Made by a program: the position numbers and the translations under genes. 64,000 nt of DNA from Lentinus brumalis (lineage: Eukaryota; Basidiomycota; Agaricomycetes; Polyporales; Polyporaceae): contig MARA01000072.1 in assembly GCA_001792895.1 (NCBI GenBank), forward strand, positions 28,328-92,327, written 5' to 3'. Below the pieces are notes generated by a model, which saw nothing but the letters and a program-made list of their open reading frames with translations, did no database searches and was not told the origin of the DNA. Below are positions 42,560 through 56,000 of this stretch, piece after piece. Positions within the stretch are counted from its first letter, which is position 1. Every line of letters starts with the position of its first letter.

Positions 42560-44640
42560 GTCGCGAACAATGCCGATTCTTCCGTAGGTTGACAAGTTTA
42601 TAATCAAATGCGAGGGACCGGCAGGTACGCCCGCCCACATATCCCATGCAAACCTCGTAGGCGCCCATGGAGTTCCGGCCACTCCAGCCCGTTCTTCATG
42701 TTATCGCGATGGGCATGAAGTGGATGAAAGTGTTACCTGGTTTAAACAGCAATGCTTCTATCACAAGTCTTTGAGCGACAGCTCAGACTTCCTTCGACAT
42801 CACGGGACATCATACCAGACCCTGTACCGCTATTGAGCCTCGGTACTGCCAGTTGGCACTGCCCGGCCCCCGAATATGCCCTCTTTCCTCGCTGCTATCC
42901 TCAACTCCGCCAGCGTGTTCTGCTCTTTGCTGGAGCGGTTAGCGGTGGTGAAGGCCTCTCGACGGGACTTCCGAGGAGGATCAAACAAGTCCTGCGTCGC
43001 CAACACCGCCAGATCTCAATTCGCCAATGCTGTCGCCTTTGCCGAACTATAGATCCTATAGTCGGCGTATCACCACAGCACCAGTCGTATGGAGGTGCAG
43101 TCTGTCTGATCCTGGTCCTGTGCAGCTCAGACCATCCCAAAGACCTTTATTCACTGTGTCTACTGATTGTATACATGCGTAGTCCTCATTTTAAAGTCTT
43201 GTGTTCTCATGCGCTCCCTTGTTGTCGTCCCCACTCATGCTCGCATGTTTTCTTAGGATCATGAGCCCTGTGTAATGCTTTCTGTGTCCCGTTTTCATCT
43301 TGTACCCCACCGGGAACCAATGATAGCCATCCTGTTAAATCTGTGCGTGCTGAGATGAGGTTCGGATGAAGTCCAGAGTTACGAAGTCCAGAAGGATGCG
43401 CACGGAGATGAGGACTTTGGGGCAAAGCTATTGAACAATGGCTTGGGGATCCACGAAGGTCTCCAATTTAGGACAGACAAGAGATCCGGATACCAGAGCA
43501 GGACAGACAAGAGATGCAGAGTTTATACCAGAGCAAGCAATGCATAAGAAGATAAGCAAGAGTTAATACCAAGCAGAAGAGTAATCAAGCCAGAGGGAAA
43601 GAGTCAAGCAGAAGTCGGAGTCAGAGGTCAGAATTCCGGTCGGAACTGAGGTCTCAGTGTGGCTACACAAAAGCTTATATAGTAAAGACTGTAAAGTCCG
43701 AGAGGCCGGAGAGGAGTAGCGAAGACATAACTAAAGGAGGTCAGGAACCATAGTCAGGTGGAAGCTAGTGATCGGCCAATACAAAGTACAGTAACTGTGG
43801 ACTGGAGGCGGATACAATCGAGGTCAGCATGGGGATGGATACAAGTGGAGTCAGAGTCAGGCAGAAAAAGAAAACACAGGCGGGTACAAGCAGGAGCAGT
43901 AAGACCAGATTCCGGGACAAAGTAAGCAAGTAGAATGCAGAAAGGTGGTTGACAATAGAAACACTTGTAAGACGAACTGAAGTTCTGGAGTCCGATGGAG
44001 GTCTGAATGGGAGTTGGTGTCTTGGAGGCACGGGATGTAACAGCGATCGGACTATGAGAGAAGAGTGAACAGAATAGATTGAGCTGGGAGTCCTAGTTGG
44101 TGGTGTAACACGAGATCAGGCCCGAGATCTAAGCACGACCATAAAGGTGGTCAGAAACCGGAGTCAGGCGGAAACTTATAGGTTAGGTAGAAAAGCGGTC
44201 AGGTGTGGAGATAATAGACAATAGCAACACATGTAAGACAAACGAGAGCAGTGAAGTCAGAGAGTTGGTGACTTGGAGGCATAACAGCTTTCAAGTGGGG
44301 GAGGGGTCGGCTCGAGGATAGGTCAAGCACAAGTCGAGCCCTCAGGGCGGTCCTTTAAACAGGCTCCTTGTTTATGGCATGGCAGCTCCTGATTTGCCTG
44401 TCAAGCCTGTGCATCAGATACAAAATGATATGCAGAATCTAAGCACTTGCCAACCATGACTTGCAGTCGTGCTGCAGTGTCCCACTCTTGAGTACGAGAA
44501 CCTGCTTGCTCCCTCAGGCTCGCATACCTGGTCTCTGAAGAGAGTGTTACGTGCATTGAGAATGTTCCGTACGGGCGGGCGCTTAGCACGTAGATGCACG
44601 GATGTACAGGGCCACATATGCGCCAGTCATGGTTCATTCG
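42560..44640. other. Gene-free interval
   Basis: No convincing gene is seen. An open frame at 42752-43264 has no recognisable motif. From about 43400 to 44340 the DNA is purine-rich, with recurring GTCAGG, GGAGTCAG and ACAGACAAGAGAT words, possibly a decayed mobile element. Confidence 0.4.
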
Positions 44641-44659
44641 GGCATGAGACGCACGAACC

Positions 44660-45485
44660 CGCGGAGCGGTCAGTCGCTCGGGCAAGGCGCGGATGTCAGG
44701 AGAAGTGCACCACAAAATGGTACTACGCCTGCTTCTTCGATGCTACAGTCTGAGCGGCCGGCCGCTCGCGAGAGCACATTGGTCCCGTATCTCCCGCTGC
44801 TTGCGACGCACGGCAGGACGGGTAAACAGAGCAGCGTGATACTGCGCCTAAGCCTACGACGGTATGTTCTGAGCGGTCGCCCGCCCACGAACGTATGTCG
44901 GTCAGGTATCTCCCGCCGCTCGCGACGCGGCGCCGGACGCGTGTTGAGTGTCCGGTGAAGGGTACGGGCACCATAGATGATACGCAGTGAGCGGCCGACC
45001 GCTCGCGAGAGCACATTGGTCCCGTATCTCCCGCTGCTTGCGACGCACCGCAGGACGGGTAAACAGATCAGCGTGATACTGGGCCTACGCCTTCGACGGT
45101 ACGTTCTGAGCGGTCGCCCGCCCACGAACGTATGTCGGTCAGGTATCTCCCGCCACTTGCGACACGGCGCAGGACGCGTGTTGAGTGTCCGGTGAAGGGT
45201 ACGGGCACCAGAGATGATACGCAGTGAGCGGCCGACCGCTCGCGAGAGTGCATCGCTCCCGTATCTCCCGCTGCTTGCGACGGACTGCAGGACGGGTAAA
45301 CAGAGCAGCGTGATACTTCGCCTACGCCTTCGACGGTATGTTCTGAGCGGTCGGCCGCCCACGAACGTACGTCGGTCAGGTATCTCCCGCCGCTCGCGAC
45401 ACGGCGCCGGACGCGTGTTGAGTGTCCGGTGAAGGGTACGGGCACCAGAGATGATACGCAGTCAGCGGCCGACCGCTCGCGAGAG
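44660..45485. repeat. PAL2 array with ~236-bp units upstream of gene D
   Basis: Three units of about 235-237 bp start near 44755, 44990 and 45227. Each has a full palindrome (GAGCGGCCGACCGCTC type) and a half-degenerate one ending CCGCCCAC, so the second arm is mutated in all units. Confidence 0.9.
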
Positions 45486-45783
45486 TGCATCGCTCCCGTA
45501 TTGTTAACGACCGCCCGCTTAGCTGCCGGGGGTGTAAGGTACTTATTCAGCACAGCAGAGCCGTGCAATCACTTGGTACGCCGTACGACTGTACTGACAC
45601 AAACGGCGGCTCAGGCGAGTGCAGAGCGTGCCTCAATGGGGGCTGAGAAACCCGGTGTTCTTATCGCGATGGAATGCACGTGAAACCTTATCGGATCCCG
45701 CAAGGACGCGACGAGTAAGGTCCGCGTAGGTTGTTCTATCTCCGCATCGTCTCGCTCTAGTACGAACGTCCACCTCGACTACC

Positions 45784-47100
45784 ATGCCTCCTCCGACGCT
45801 CGCAGACTATGGCCGCCACTTCGAGACGACTGTGCCGTCGATAACGAGGGTCCCGGAGAAGGTCCGCACGGCGGAGGAAGTGCCATCGGTACAACGCAAG
45901 TTTTCCTGACCGTCCGTGCATGGGTGCACACTGACCGATTATACAGACCCTGCTGGATTCGAAATCACAAAAGACATGGTGTGCGTGCTGAGGGAGTAAG
46001 CGGGGAGATGATGAGGCGATTACTGACATCGAATGCTGCAGGGTGTTGTGCAAGCAAGGGCGACATCCGCAGACGGACCACGCAATCGTGTTCTACGCCC
46101 TGGTGGAGCAACCCCTCGTACTTCGGCGGCTCCGCGAGGTGAGTACGGAATGAGAAGGGACGTCCGTGATGCTGACGGTGGATGTACTGTCAGCCGTTTC
46201 TCAAAGTGCGGCCATTCTACGTGCGCGACGATCTCGACGTGTCAAACCTGGCGGGGAGCTCGTGCCGAACGGAAACGAAGGCAGCGATTCAGGGATTGCA
46301 CCAGTGCGTGCTCGCCACGGACAGCGAACACATTCATGTGACGCAAGTCATCGGGCTTGAGCACGTACCGTTGCTCGAGGCGACCAAGATTTCGTTCCCG
46401 CTGGTCCTGGCACATACGCGGTGGTACCGCGCGGACGTGGAGATAGAGGTTATATCGCTCAACAAGAAGACGAAAATGCTACGTGCTGCGAAGGTGAGTT
46501 AGAACGTGTGCTCGCGTTCAGATGTCGTTAAGGCTACAGCGTGCTGACGCAGATGTGTCTGAGCAGGCGGTGGCGCCGTTCTGTGCGGCGCAATGCACGA
46601 AGATGCGGGCGTACTCTGCCGCGGACGACGTTGTCCGGTGGTGCGAGGACTGCCGGCAGTGGTTCCACGAGAGCTGCTTGGAGCAGCGGAATACGGTGGA
46701 GTTCTATCGCGAGGAACACGCGAAGGAGCCGTACACGGACTTTCCGGCATGGGTATTGTGGGACACAGAGGAACCGGTTCCCCCGCAGGTGTACCGACAC
46801 TTCCTGGGGCTGATCACGACACCGATCCGGAGATGCTATCCTGAGGTATCGCCCCACCACATATTGACGGCGGAGCTGTTTCTCAGCAAGTTGCGGGATG
46901 CGGCGAAGCGGCCGGGCTTCGCCATTCCGCCCAGCGAACGAGCATACCGAGCCTTCGTGGACTCCCTGCTGGTGCCGACACTACTGCGTCCGGACGTCCG
47001 CAGTCCGCACATCGACCGGTTCATCGAGTACCTGACGCAGGTGAACCTTGGTGAGAAGATGCTGTACCAGTGCCCCCGTCATCCCGACCACGTCATCTAA
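45784..47100 (+). CDS. BAH-like / PHD-like zinc protein, diverged member D
   Basis: Probable start at 45784 (MPPPTLADYGRHFETTV), with short exons. FLKVRPFYVRDDLDVSN begins the BAH-like part at ~46196, which continues to TRWYRADVEIEV. The final exon has CAAQCTKM..WCEDCRQWFHESC and FPAWVLW and ends YQCPRHPDHVI. It is the family architecture with strongly diverged sequence. Two short upstream exons (to ~46139) are tentative. Confidence 0.6.
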
Positions 47101-47189
47101 TAGCTCGGGTAGTATAGAGTTCAGGTAGGTATGGATTGCAATGTACTAGTTGGCAATTGGGCCAGGGTATGAAACGTTATAGCCGCGAC

Positions 47190-48035
47190 GGAATGCGTGG
47201 AGAGCGGGCGGCCGCTGGGAGACGGGTCGTAACCACATGGGGAGGCGTTCAGCTAGAGGCGAATCTTTGTGTATTCGCGTCCGAGTCTGTTAAGAGCGGG
47301 CGACCGCTGCGAGACGAGTAGGAGATCTGAGCGGCCGTCCGCTCACAGACAAACGTCTGTATATTCGCGTCCGATTCTGTTAAGAGCGGGCGACCGCTGC
47401 GAGACGAGTAGGAGGTCTGAGCGGCCGTCCGCTCAGAGACAAACGTCCGTGTATTCGCGTCCGAATCTCTTCAGAGCGGGCGACCGCTGCGAGACGAGTA
47501 GTAGGTCTGAGCGGCCGTCCGCTCAGAGACAAACGTCCGTGTATTCGCGTCCGAATCTGTTCGGAGCGGGCGACCGCTGCGAGACGAGTAGTAGGTCTGA
47601 GCGGCCGTCCGCTCAGAGACAAACGTCCGTGTATTCGCGTCCGAATCTGTTCGGAGCGGGCGACCGCTGCGAGACGAGTAGTAGGTCTGAGCGGCCGTCC
47701 GCTCAGAGACAAACGTCCGTGTATTCGCGTCCGAATCTGTTCGGAGCGGGCGACCGCTGCGAGACGAGTAGTAGGTCTGAGCGGCCGTCCGCTCAGAGAC
47801 AAACGTCCGTGTATTCGCGTCCGAATCTGTTCGGAGCGGGCGACCGCTGCGAGACGAGTAGTAGGTCTGAGCGGCCGTCCGCTCAGAGACAAACGTCCGT
47901 GTATTCGCGTCCGAATCTGTTCGGAGCGGGCGACCGCTGCGAGACGAGTAGTTGGTCTGAGCGGCCGTCCGCTCAGAGACAAACGTTCGTGTATTCGCGT
48001 CGGAATGCGTTCAGAGCGGTCGACCGCTGCGAGAC
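47190..48035. repeat. PAL2 array with 90-bp units between genes D and E
   Basis: Seven to eight near-identical 90-bp units, each with GAGCGGGCGACCGCT (outer arm shortened) and a full GAGCGGCCGTCCGCTC. Because 90 is divisible by 3, a 287-codon frame stays open through it. It is not a gene. Confidence 0.92.
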
Positions 48036-48095
48036 GACGCAATCACGAATTATACTGCCTTCTACATGCTTGTCGAACATATATTACAAACAAAA

Positions 48096-49394
48096 CTACA
48101 TGAAATGCTCGGAGCTACGGGGACATCGGTAGAGATATCGGTCTGTCAAAGGAACCTTCATGAGCTTAATGAAGTCGTCGAGCGCGTGCCACCGAGCGAG
48201 CGGCTCCTCGGGAACCGTAAACCGTCGGACGAGGGCTTGGATGTATATGACCTGGTCATCGGCGGTGGTTGGATATGTCCAGTGGGGGTTGAGGATGTCC
48301 TGCCGGACTTGGCCGAGCAACATCTCAAATGAGACGGAGCGAGCAGGAAAGAGGTCGGGGTAGTTGCGTTGGATCGGCAGCGTGACAAGGGGCGCCAAAT
48401 CGGGCCCCGTAGTACGCTCTGCGTTGGCGGGGGGTGTCCAGGTGACCCAGGCGGGCAGAGACGGGTTGTTCTGCGTGCGGTAGTGGGCAACGGTCTGCAG
48501 ACGCGGCACGCAGCCGATGTGGTACCACTTCCGGCAAAGCTCGCAGAACCTGAGCACGTCCTCCTCGAGGGCGAGGAGGTTTTGACGGCGACAGGAGCGA
48601 CGACATATGCTGACCATTTGTTCCTGGAAGGACAAGGAGTCAGAGAGTGAGGCGAGCTGCGAGGAGAAGCGTGCGGGAACTTACATGCTTGACGCTGAAG
48701 ATGTGGTGGTCAACATCGACAGAGACATCCTCCCGGAGCCACAGCGTGCCAGTGGCAATGTAGGGCATGCCGAAAAGGGCAAGATCGAGGCGGACGACCT
48801 GTACGATCTCAGTGATCTGGGCTGCGTACACATGGATCTTGCTGGAGCTGCGGACGACCTGGTACTGGCCGTGGATTGCGACGGCTGTGCCGTTGTCGAC
48901 GGTGGAGGGCGCGAGGACCTCAGTGTCGAGGTCCTGGCGGGTGTACAAGAGTGAGAGCTCGGCGATTGGCTGCAGTTGTGAACAGGGTGAGCACAAGCGG
49001 CACCGGAGGCGTAACTGTGGAGGCAGCGTACCTCGTGGAGAGTATTGCTGAGCTTGACAGCGACTATTTCGCCCAAGAAGGCGAGCGCATGATGAGTGCT
49101 GCGGCTGTGAACGTGATGGGTACACCGGACGCTGCAATAAAATGTAAGGGACATAGAGCGGTGAGACTGACAGGTGTAGTTACGGACATCATGCGCGGGC
49201 GCAGCACGAAACCTGCCGGATCTGAAGGTAAAGGGTTGATTAGTTGCGACATGAGGAAGAGATAGGGGAGGGTACCGACGTTCGACGGTGTCCTGTTGCA
49301 CCGCCGTCGCGATCTTGTCAGCTCGGGGAGCACCTGCGATGTCTGCAGGGACCTCGTGATGGCCGGCGTGGTGGCGGGGCGAGGGGAAGCTCAT
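48096..49394 (-). CDS. BAH-like / PHD-like zinc protein, diverged member E
   Basis: Minus strand, with a probable first exon at 49394 (MSFPSPRHHAGHHEV). The middle exon (~48980-48685) gives AELSLLYTRQDLDTEV, ITEIVQVVRLDLALFG and LWLREDVSVDVD, the BAH-like part. The last exon has CRRQ..FCELCRKWYHIGC and PAWVTW and ends YRCPRSSEHFM. It is the only family member on this strand and faces gene D tail to tail across a PAL2 array. The 5' exon borders are uncertain. Confidence 0.6.
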
Positions 49395-49692
49395 TGCGGT
49401 GTGGGGAGGCGATAGAGGGATGACAGGGTGGAGGGAAGAGAGAAGGCGAACATAGGCGGGCGCTCTGCGTGAGACTTGGTTGCGCTCAACAAAACCACGT
49501 GAGATGACACTCGCGGTGACGGGTGACGCATCACTGTGTGAGAGGCGGCGGTGGGCGGGAGATGGAATGAGGGCATGTCAGTATCAGGCGGTCGAGCGGG
49601 ACAGTGGCGACTGTTACTACCGGTGTTATACGTGCATCGCGGGCGGGCGGAGATACATCTCCTGCAGGCAGCGACGACAAATGAATGGCGTT

Positions 49693-49940
49693 CCGAGCGG
49701 CCGACCGCTCAGACATGACATTCCCAGGACACTGTAAGTGAATTTGGTGGTGGACGGGTTGTCATTAACGTAAGAAGTATATTCTGAGCGGTCGACCGCT
49801 GAGATGACACTGTTGCGCTGGTACGACCGCTTTGAACAGGGAACCTGTGCGCATGTGCAACACGCCGGATTGCACTGGATCTGTTGGATTATTCTCACAG
49901 CAATACACGCAACTGAGGGTCTGAGCGGCCGACCGCTCAT
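49693..49940. repeat. Three PAL2 palindromes between genes E and F
   Basis: Copies lie near 49695 (centre CCGA), 49788 (TCGA, one arm mutated) and 49922 (CCGA). They are not tandem. Confidence 0.85.
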
Positions 49941-50014
49941 ACGCACGAATGGTTGAACGCGAGGGGATTGCAGTGCGTGGATTATCATTGTAAAACGGAG
50001 CGGGACACATGAGT

Positions 50015-53000
50015 CTACACATAACGGCGGCGTTGAGAGGCAGGGGGTTGAGAGTCATCGTCAGAGCTCCAACTACCGGCGCGGGGACGGGTTGATGATG
50101 AGGGACCGGCTTGCAGACGATGCGAGTACTCCGTGTTAGCGGCGCGTTGCATCTGCGATCCGAAGTGACCTCTGCCGGCCAACATCTCCGCGACGTCGTG
50201 CCCGAAGATCTTCGTGACGATTGTGTGCGGGCCGTCGGGCTTTGTGAGCAGCGTTGTTCGGACCTCGCGGCTCCACGCGTGCAACTCGGGTACATCAAAG
50301 ATGTGATAGTCCCTGTGGAGGCGAGGTGACTTGAACATGGCAGCGCCCTTGCCGTAGGCGATCCCGAGACGGATGAGGTTTACGGTGTGAAGGTACTTGG
50401 GGCCTGAACGGGATTAGCGGAGTGAGACGAGGCAAGAACAGTAGAGCTGGGCAACATGCAGGCATACCGTGTTTCTTGTTCCACTGCGCGATGGACCCGC
50501 CGTTTTGGAGGTGGGTGCGCAGAGGCGACTTGGGGTCCATCCAAGCGAGGAAAGTGATGGCGGCGATAGTGAAGAATTGGTCCTCGGATTTACTGCCCTT
50601 GTGGTCGTTCGTGTAAACGCGCTGTGTCCAGGGGACCATGCGGAAATAGGTCACGGAGCCCTGAGGATTGGCAGTCGAGACTCGGTCGAGACCGGCCGGG
50701 CAATTCTCGGTTTCCCAAGCGACTCTGGGGAGGACCTTTGAGAGGAGAAATGCGAGAGTGAGGGCGAGCGAGCACAGGGGATCCTGGAGATTGGTGCGCA
50801 TGCGTTCGTCCGCCCACTCGTACGTCTCGAGAATCATCCCGGTTGCTTTAGCGGAGGCCCAGTTCCAAGACTGGGGAAGGACGGTGCGGTCCAAGTACTT
50901 GGGGAACTCGGAGATCTTGATGGAGACGGTGTCCCAGGAAGCACGAGGGTCCGCGTCGACGACGAGACGGGTGAACTGGGCCAGGGCAGCCTCCGCGCGG
51001 GCCTCCTGGGTCGGGAGACGGTTTACGGCGATGGAGGGAGTTGCGCTTGTCGCGCCGAGGGTGGTCCATGCGTGAATAGAGGGAGTACGCAGAGGGGCGC
51101 CTGTGCCGTTGGGGTTAGGCAGGGTGTCCGGGATGAAATTGACGTGGCGGGTCTGCATGACGGCAACGAGGGCGCGTTTGAAGTCCTTCAGGACGTCCCT
51201 GTCGTTGCTTCCTCTGAGCATCAGCCTTGCTTGCTGAATGCAAGCGCAGGCGACGGGGCCGAATGTGCCAGCGGGGTCGATGGGTGCGCGGAAGGAGCGA
51301 GCCGTCGGCAGCTTTGTCTGACTGATGATCTCGTCTGCGAACTGGTCGAGGGACCATTCGCCGCGGGAAGACTTCTGCAGACCGCGGCCAATGTCTGCGA
51401 CAGTGACAGAGGAAAAGCGGATGACTTGCTCGAGGGTGGACCGGTCGGGACCGTAGGAGAGACAATGATTAGACTTGCGCCACACGTCCCAGTTCTTCTT
51501 GCGCTCAATAGCCCTGACGTGGTCGGGATGGTTGCGATCCTTCAAGGCATCGGCGATCTCTGTGAACAGCTGCCGCTTGACGAGAGCGAGCACATCCTCC
51601 TCGTATGCGTCCATGGCGATCTGGGCCGTGATGAGGAGCCTCTGAATCGATGCGTTATACCTGGAGGTGCCTGGCGGTTTGGGGGAGACGTTGGCCAGAC
51701 GAAGCCGGAAGTCCGTGAGATATATCTGAGGGCGTTGTGAGGTCAGCGAAGGGTATGTAGCCACGGAAGTGAATCAAGAGTCTGGTCCAATATGAGCAGA
51801 CCATCAACAAGACGTGCGTACGAGCGGGCGGCCGCTCGCGGAGCACTTCTGAGGGGTCTGCGCACGATGCGCGGAGGTTGCATGGCAGAGATCGAGTCTC
51901 GGGAGCGGGCGACCGCTCGAAAGCATACGTCGCACGAGCGCAGCCGGTGAGATGACCGACGGGCAGACCATCAACAAGTCGCACGTACGAGCGGGCGACC
52001 GCTCGCGAGCACCTCTGAGGGCTCTGCGCACGATGCACGGAGGTTGCATGGCAGAGATCGAGTCTCGGGAGCGGGCGACCGCTCGAAAGCATACGTCGCA
52101 CGAGCGCAGCCGGTGAGATGACCGACGAGCAGACCATCAACAAGTCGCACGTACGAGCGGGCGACCGCTCGCGAGCACCTCTGAGGGCTCTGCGCACGAT
52201 GCACGGAGGTTGCATGGCAGAGATCGAGTCTCGGGAGCGGGCGACCGCTCGAAAGCATACGTCGCACGAGCGCAGCCGGTGAGATGACCGACGAGCAGAC
52301 CATCAACAAGTCGCACGTACGAGCGGGCGACCGCTCGCGAGCACCTCTGAGGGCTCTGCGCACGATGCACGGAGGTTGCATGGCAGAGATCGAGTCTCGG
52401 GAGCGGGCGACCGCTCGAAAGCATACGTCGCACGAGCGCAGCCGGTGAGATGACCGACGAGCAGACCATCAACAAGACGTGCGTACGAGCGGGCGGCCGC
52501 TCGCGAGCACTTCTGAGGGCTCTGCGCATGAAGGACGGAGGTTGCATGGCAGAGATCGAGTCTCGGGAGCGGGCGACCGCTCGAAAGCATACGTCGCACG
52601 AGCGCAGCCGGTGAGATGACCGACGAGCAGACCATCAACAAGACGTGCGTACGAGCGGGCGGCCGCTCGCGAGCACTTCTGAACGCCCTGCGCACTACAC
52701 ACGGAGGGTTCCGCCCACCAAACCGAAGACAGGCCACAATCAAAAGATGAGTACTTACCAAGAAGTGCGGGAGACCGTATGTGAGCTCCTGAGAGCGCTT
52801 CGACACCACGAGCGGCATATACTCCGGACGGGGGCCAGCGGCCACTGGGAGAGCTCGACAAATGGTGCGGTTCTTGTCTCGCCGCCGATGACCAGACCAG
52901 GCCAGAACGCGGGAAAGCCATTGTCGAGAATGCCGCGGGTGACCCACATGTGCCACATCAGATTTCTATTGAGGACCTTGGCTGCGCCTGTGTGCGCGAA

Positions 53001-56000
53001 ATTGAGGCAGCGCTCGGCCACAGAGGTGAGCTCGACGTAGACAGGATCAGGACGGCCGTTCTCAGCAGGATTCATAAGGTTTGGCTTGACACGCAATGTC
53101 CAGACTCGGTCGAGGAGGGTCGTGATTGGGTACGTCGTCCACTCCAGGATGCGAGGGTAGACCTGTGAGATGCCGCGCGCAGTCAGCATCATCCACGCAG
53201 ATCAAAAGTAAGTGGTGCGTCGTACCGCTGGTTTGAAGATTACCGTCGAGGAACGGAGCGCGTTGTTGACCTCAGGGCTGAAGAAGATCTTGCGGAGCTT
53301 CATGAGAACGTGCTCGTAGAAACCGCCACCAGAACGATACTCAGGCTTGATGCGCGCGATGTGGAAGATGAAGTTGTTCTCAAAGCGGAGGGCGTTCTTG
53401 TTGGCATGGTCCTCAGCGGTGCGCATCTGGCGGGCGAGGCGTTCATGGGGCAGCTGCGCAGACGCATAGCCCAACGTATCGAGAGCGGTCTTTTTGGTGG
53501 TGGCGTCGCGTGCCCAAGCACCGGCGGTAGCACCAGTGAGCGGCCCGCGCTGCGCGATGTGAGTGCGGGCCTTGTCTCGGACGTGATGGGCGACATTGTT
53601 GTATGCCTGGGACTTGAAGCCCTCAATGCAGAGGGGCCCGTCCGCAGTGACGCCTATGTCGCGGGCGAGACGGCGCAAGGGACGCAGGAGAGGCTTGATG
53701 ATTCCGTCCGCCTGCCACTGACCGATGTTCTTGGAGAAGAACTGGGGGTAGGTGAAGATGGGTGTCATGGGCTCAGACGGGTCCCCAAGGATGTCGGCGA
53801 TGAAGTCCTCGTCCTGGAGATCCCTCTCCCCGTCGTCGAGCTCAGGGTCCTGAAGCGGGATGATCGAGGACTCTTGAAAGAGGGGGAGGACCTTGTTGAG
53901 ATCCTGGAGCAAGCCGCAGGGAGGTGTGTCCGGGTCGCGAAACCTGTCTCTGCGGAGGATTGGAAGTCCGTCCTCGGAGAAGATGGGGATCTCGCGACCG
54001 TCACCGTCGAGGAGGTCGTAGTTTTCCAAGTCCTCGATGAGCTCGCGCGTGTTCGGATCGGCGGTCGTGTATACATGTGTGTAGCGATCGAGGATGCGCT
54101 GGGGGTCGATAGGCTCGAAGCCGCTTGCCTCAATAGCCCTACAGTCAGGATGCGTGTGGTGCAATTGATATGAGAGCATATGTATGAGATGCAGGTGTTA
54201 ACACGCACTGGGTATGCACAGCATAAGCCATGTGAATGCGGAGGATGTTGTTGAAGTCGATCATGTCGTTCCAAGTATCGCGATCGGCCTCGAAGGTAGC
54301 TGGGGCACAGATTTTGATGTTTTGGCCATACTTGGCGAGGATGGCAACGGGCTCAGCGTCGATGAACTCTGGGACTCTGTACGAGTCCGGTGCTCCCTGC
54401 CACCATTCGTCGTAATGCTCCTTGATCGCACGGTCGAGGTTCCGAAGAGTCTCGGTAGTGAACTGCCAGATGGGATTGTCGCTGACGAAACGAGTGAGCA
54501 TACATGACGTGCAACAAATGTGGAATGGGGAGAATAGGAGCGGGCGACCGCTCACAAGGCATCTTCTGCCACGGGTCAGCCGCTATTAGTACTCGACAAT
54601 CCATCTGGAGCGGGCAACCGCTTATGCGGTGTCGTCTGGCGACCTGTCGCACGCTCATGGTGATATGTCGTCTGGAGCGGGCGACCGCTCAGAGCGACAC
54701 TGATCCATGCGCTTGCTGTGATCCAGGGTCACGGTGAGCGGTCGTACGCTCACAATAGTGGGATGTGTCGTTCGGAGCGGGCGACCGCTCAGAGCGACAC
54801 GTTGTCCGGAGCGGGCGACCGCTCATCCATGCGCTTGCTATCATCCAAGGGTCACGGTGAGCGGTCGTACGCTCACAATATTGGGATGTATCGTCCGGAG
54901 CGGGCGACCGCTCAGAGCGACACATCGTCCGGAGCGGGCGACCGCTCAGAGCGACACGTTGTCCGGAGCGGGCGACCGCTCATCCATGCGCTTGCTATCA
55001 TCCAAGGGTCACGGTGAGCGGTCGTACGCTCACAATTTTGGGATGTATCGTCCGGAGCGGGCGACCGCTCATCGTCAATATCCCTTGTGGTTACCCAAGG
55101 GTTAGGGTGAGCGACGAGAGTCAAGACACGCGCCTGCCTCTGATTGTGCGCGGTAGCAATGGGCGGGCGTCGCAACGACATGGGCAAGACCACATGCGGG
55201 AAATGGCAGGACTCACAAGATGTTGGTTTGCAACCGCCATTCATACTCCTTCGCGACGTCGGGATACTCTTCCGTCATGTATACCGTACCATAGCCAGCC
55301 TTGACGAGCATGTAGGTGATCATGGAGATGGTAATGCGTGCCACAACAGAACTCATCGTCGTGGGCACGCGCGTGTGGCGGACGGGCTCCGGGTCTGCGG
55401 CAAAGGCGTCGACAGGCATGAGCGCGATGAACACATCAGCCTGCATCGGAGCCTGGCCAATGTATAACATCCGGTGGTCGGGCAGGAAACCAAAGACGCG
55501 CCGGTCGCCCTTGAACGTCCAATGTCTGCGGTCGAAGCGCATCGTGAACGACCAGTCCGGTTTGTCCACTGGCGGCAACACAGCACCGAAGCCGAGCTCC
55601 TTCGGGACACGTATGTCGCAGTCCCAGCGCACCTGCACGCCAGAAAGGGCACAGGGAGCGAGAACGCACGGGTGGGATGAGACACAGTGATGGTAACAGA
55701 GGTAGCATCATGTACACACCTCGCTCAGCTTCCAGTAGATCTTGGGATCATTGGCGGCGTACAAGTAGCGGCTGTCGACCTTGAGAAGGTTCTTGCGCTG
55801 CAGGAGCGAGAGAGCCCTCTCTTGGTTGCGGGAGTTGAAGTTCCGCTCAAGATCGGAGAGGAGGACGGTTCTGGTCGGCATCTCGACATACCTCTGCGCC
55901 AACTCGTCAAAGTGAGCGTCCGCGACGAGATGGCCGCGGGTGACCTCCTCCTGCGAGACACTGTCCTCGGTCACCATGGTCGGCGGGACGAAGCTGATGT

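Noticed and set aside
41728..42668. Overlapping 180-207-codon frames on both strands
   Set aside because: They lie wholly in the 211-bp PAL2 repeat; peptides are repeated SGRPL/AVDRS translations of the palindrome.
42752..43264. Possible 170-codon gene
   Set aside because: No recognisable motif, no supporting splice or promoter signal, and surrounding DNA looks like decayed repeat.
47269..48132. 287-codon open frame through the 90-bp repeats
   Set aside because: The repeat length is a multiple of three, so the absence of stops is a by-product; the minus strand is equally open and the peptide is the translated palindrome.
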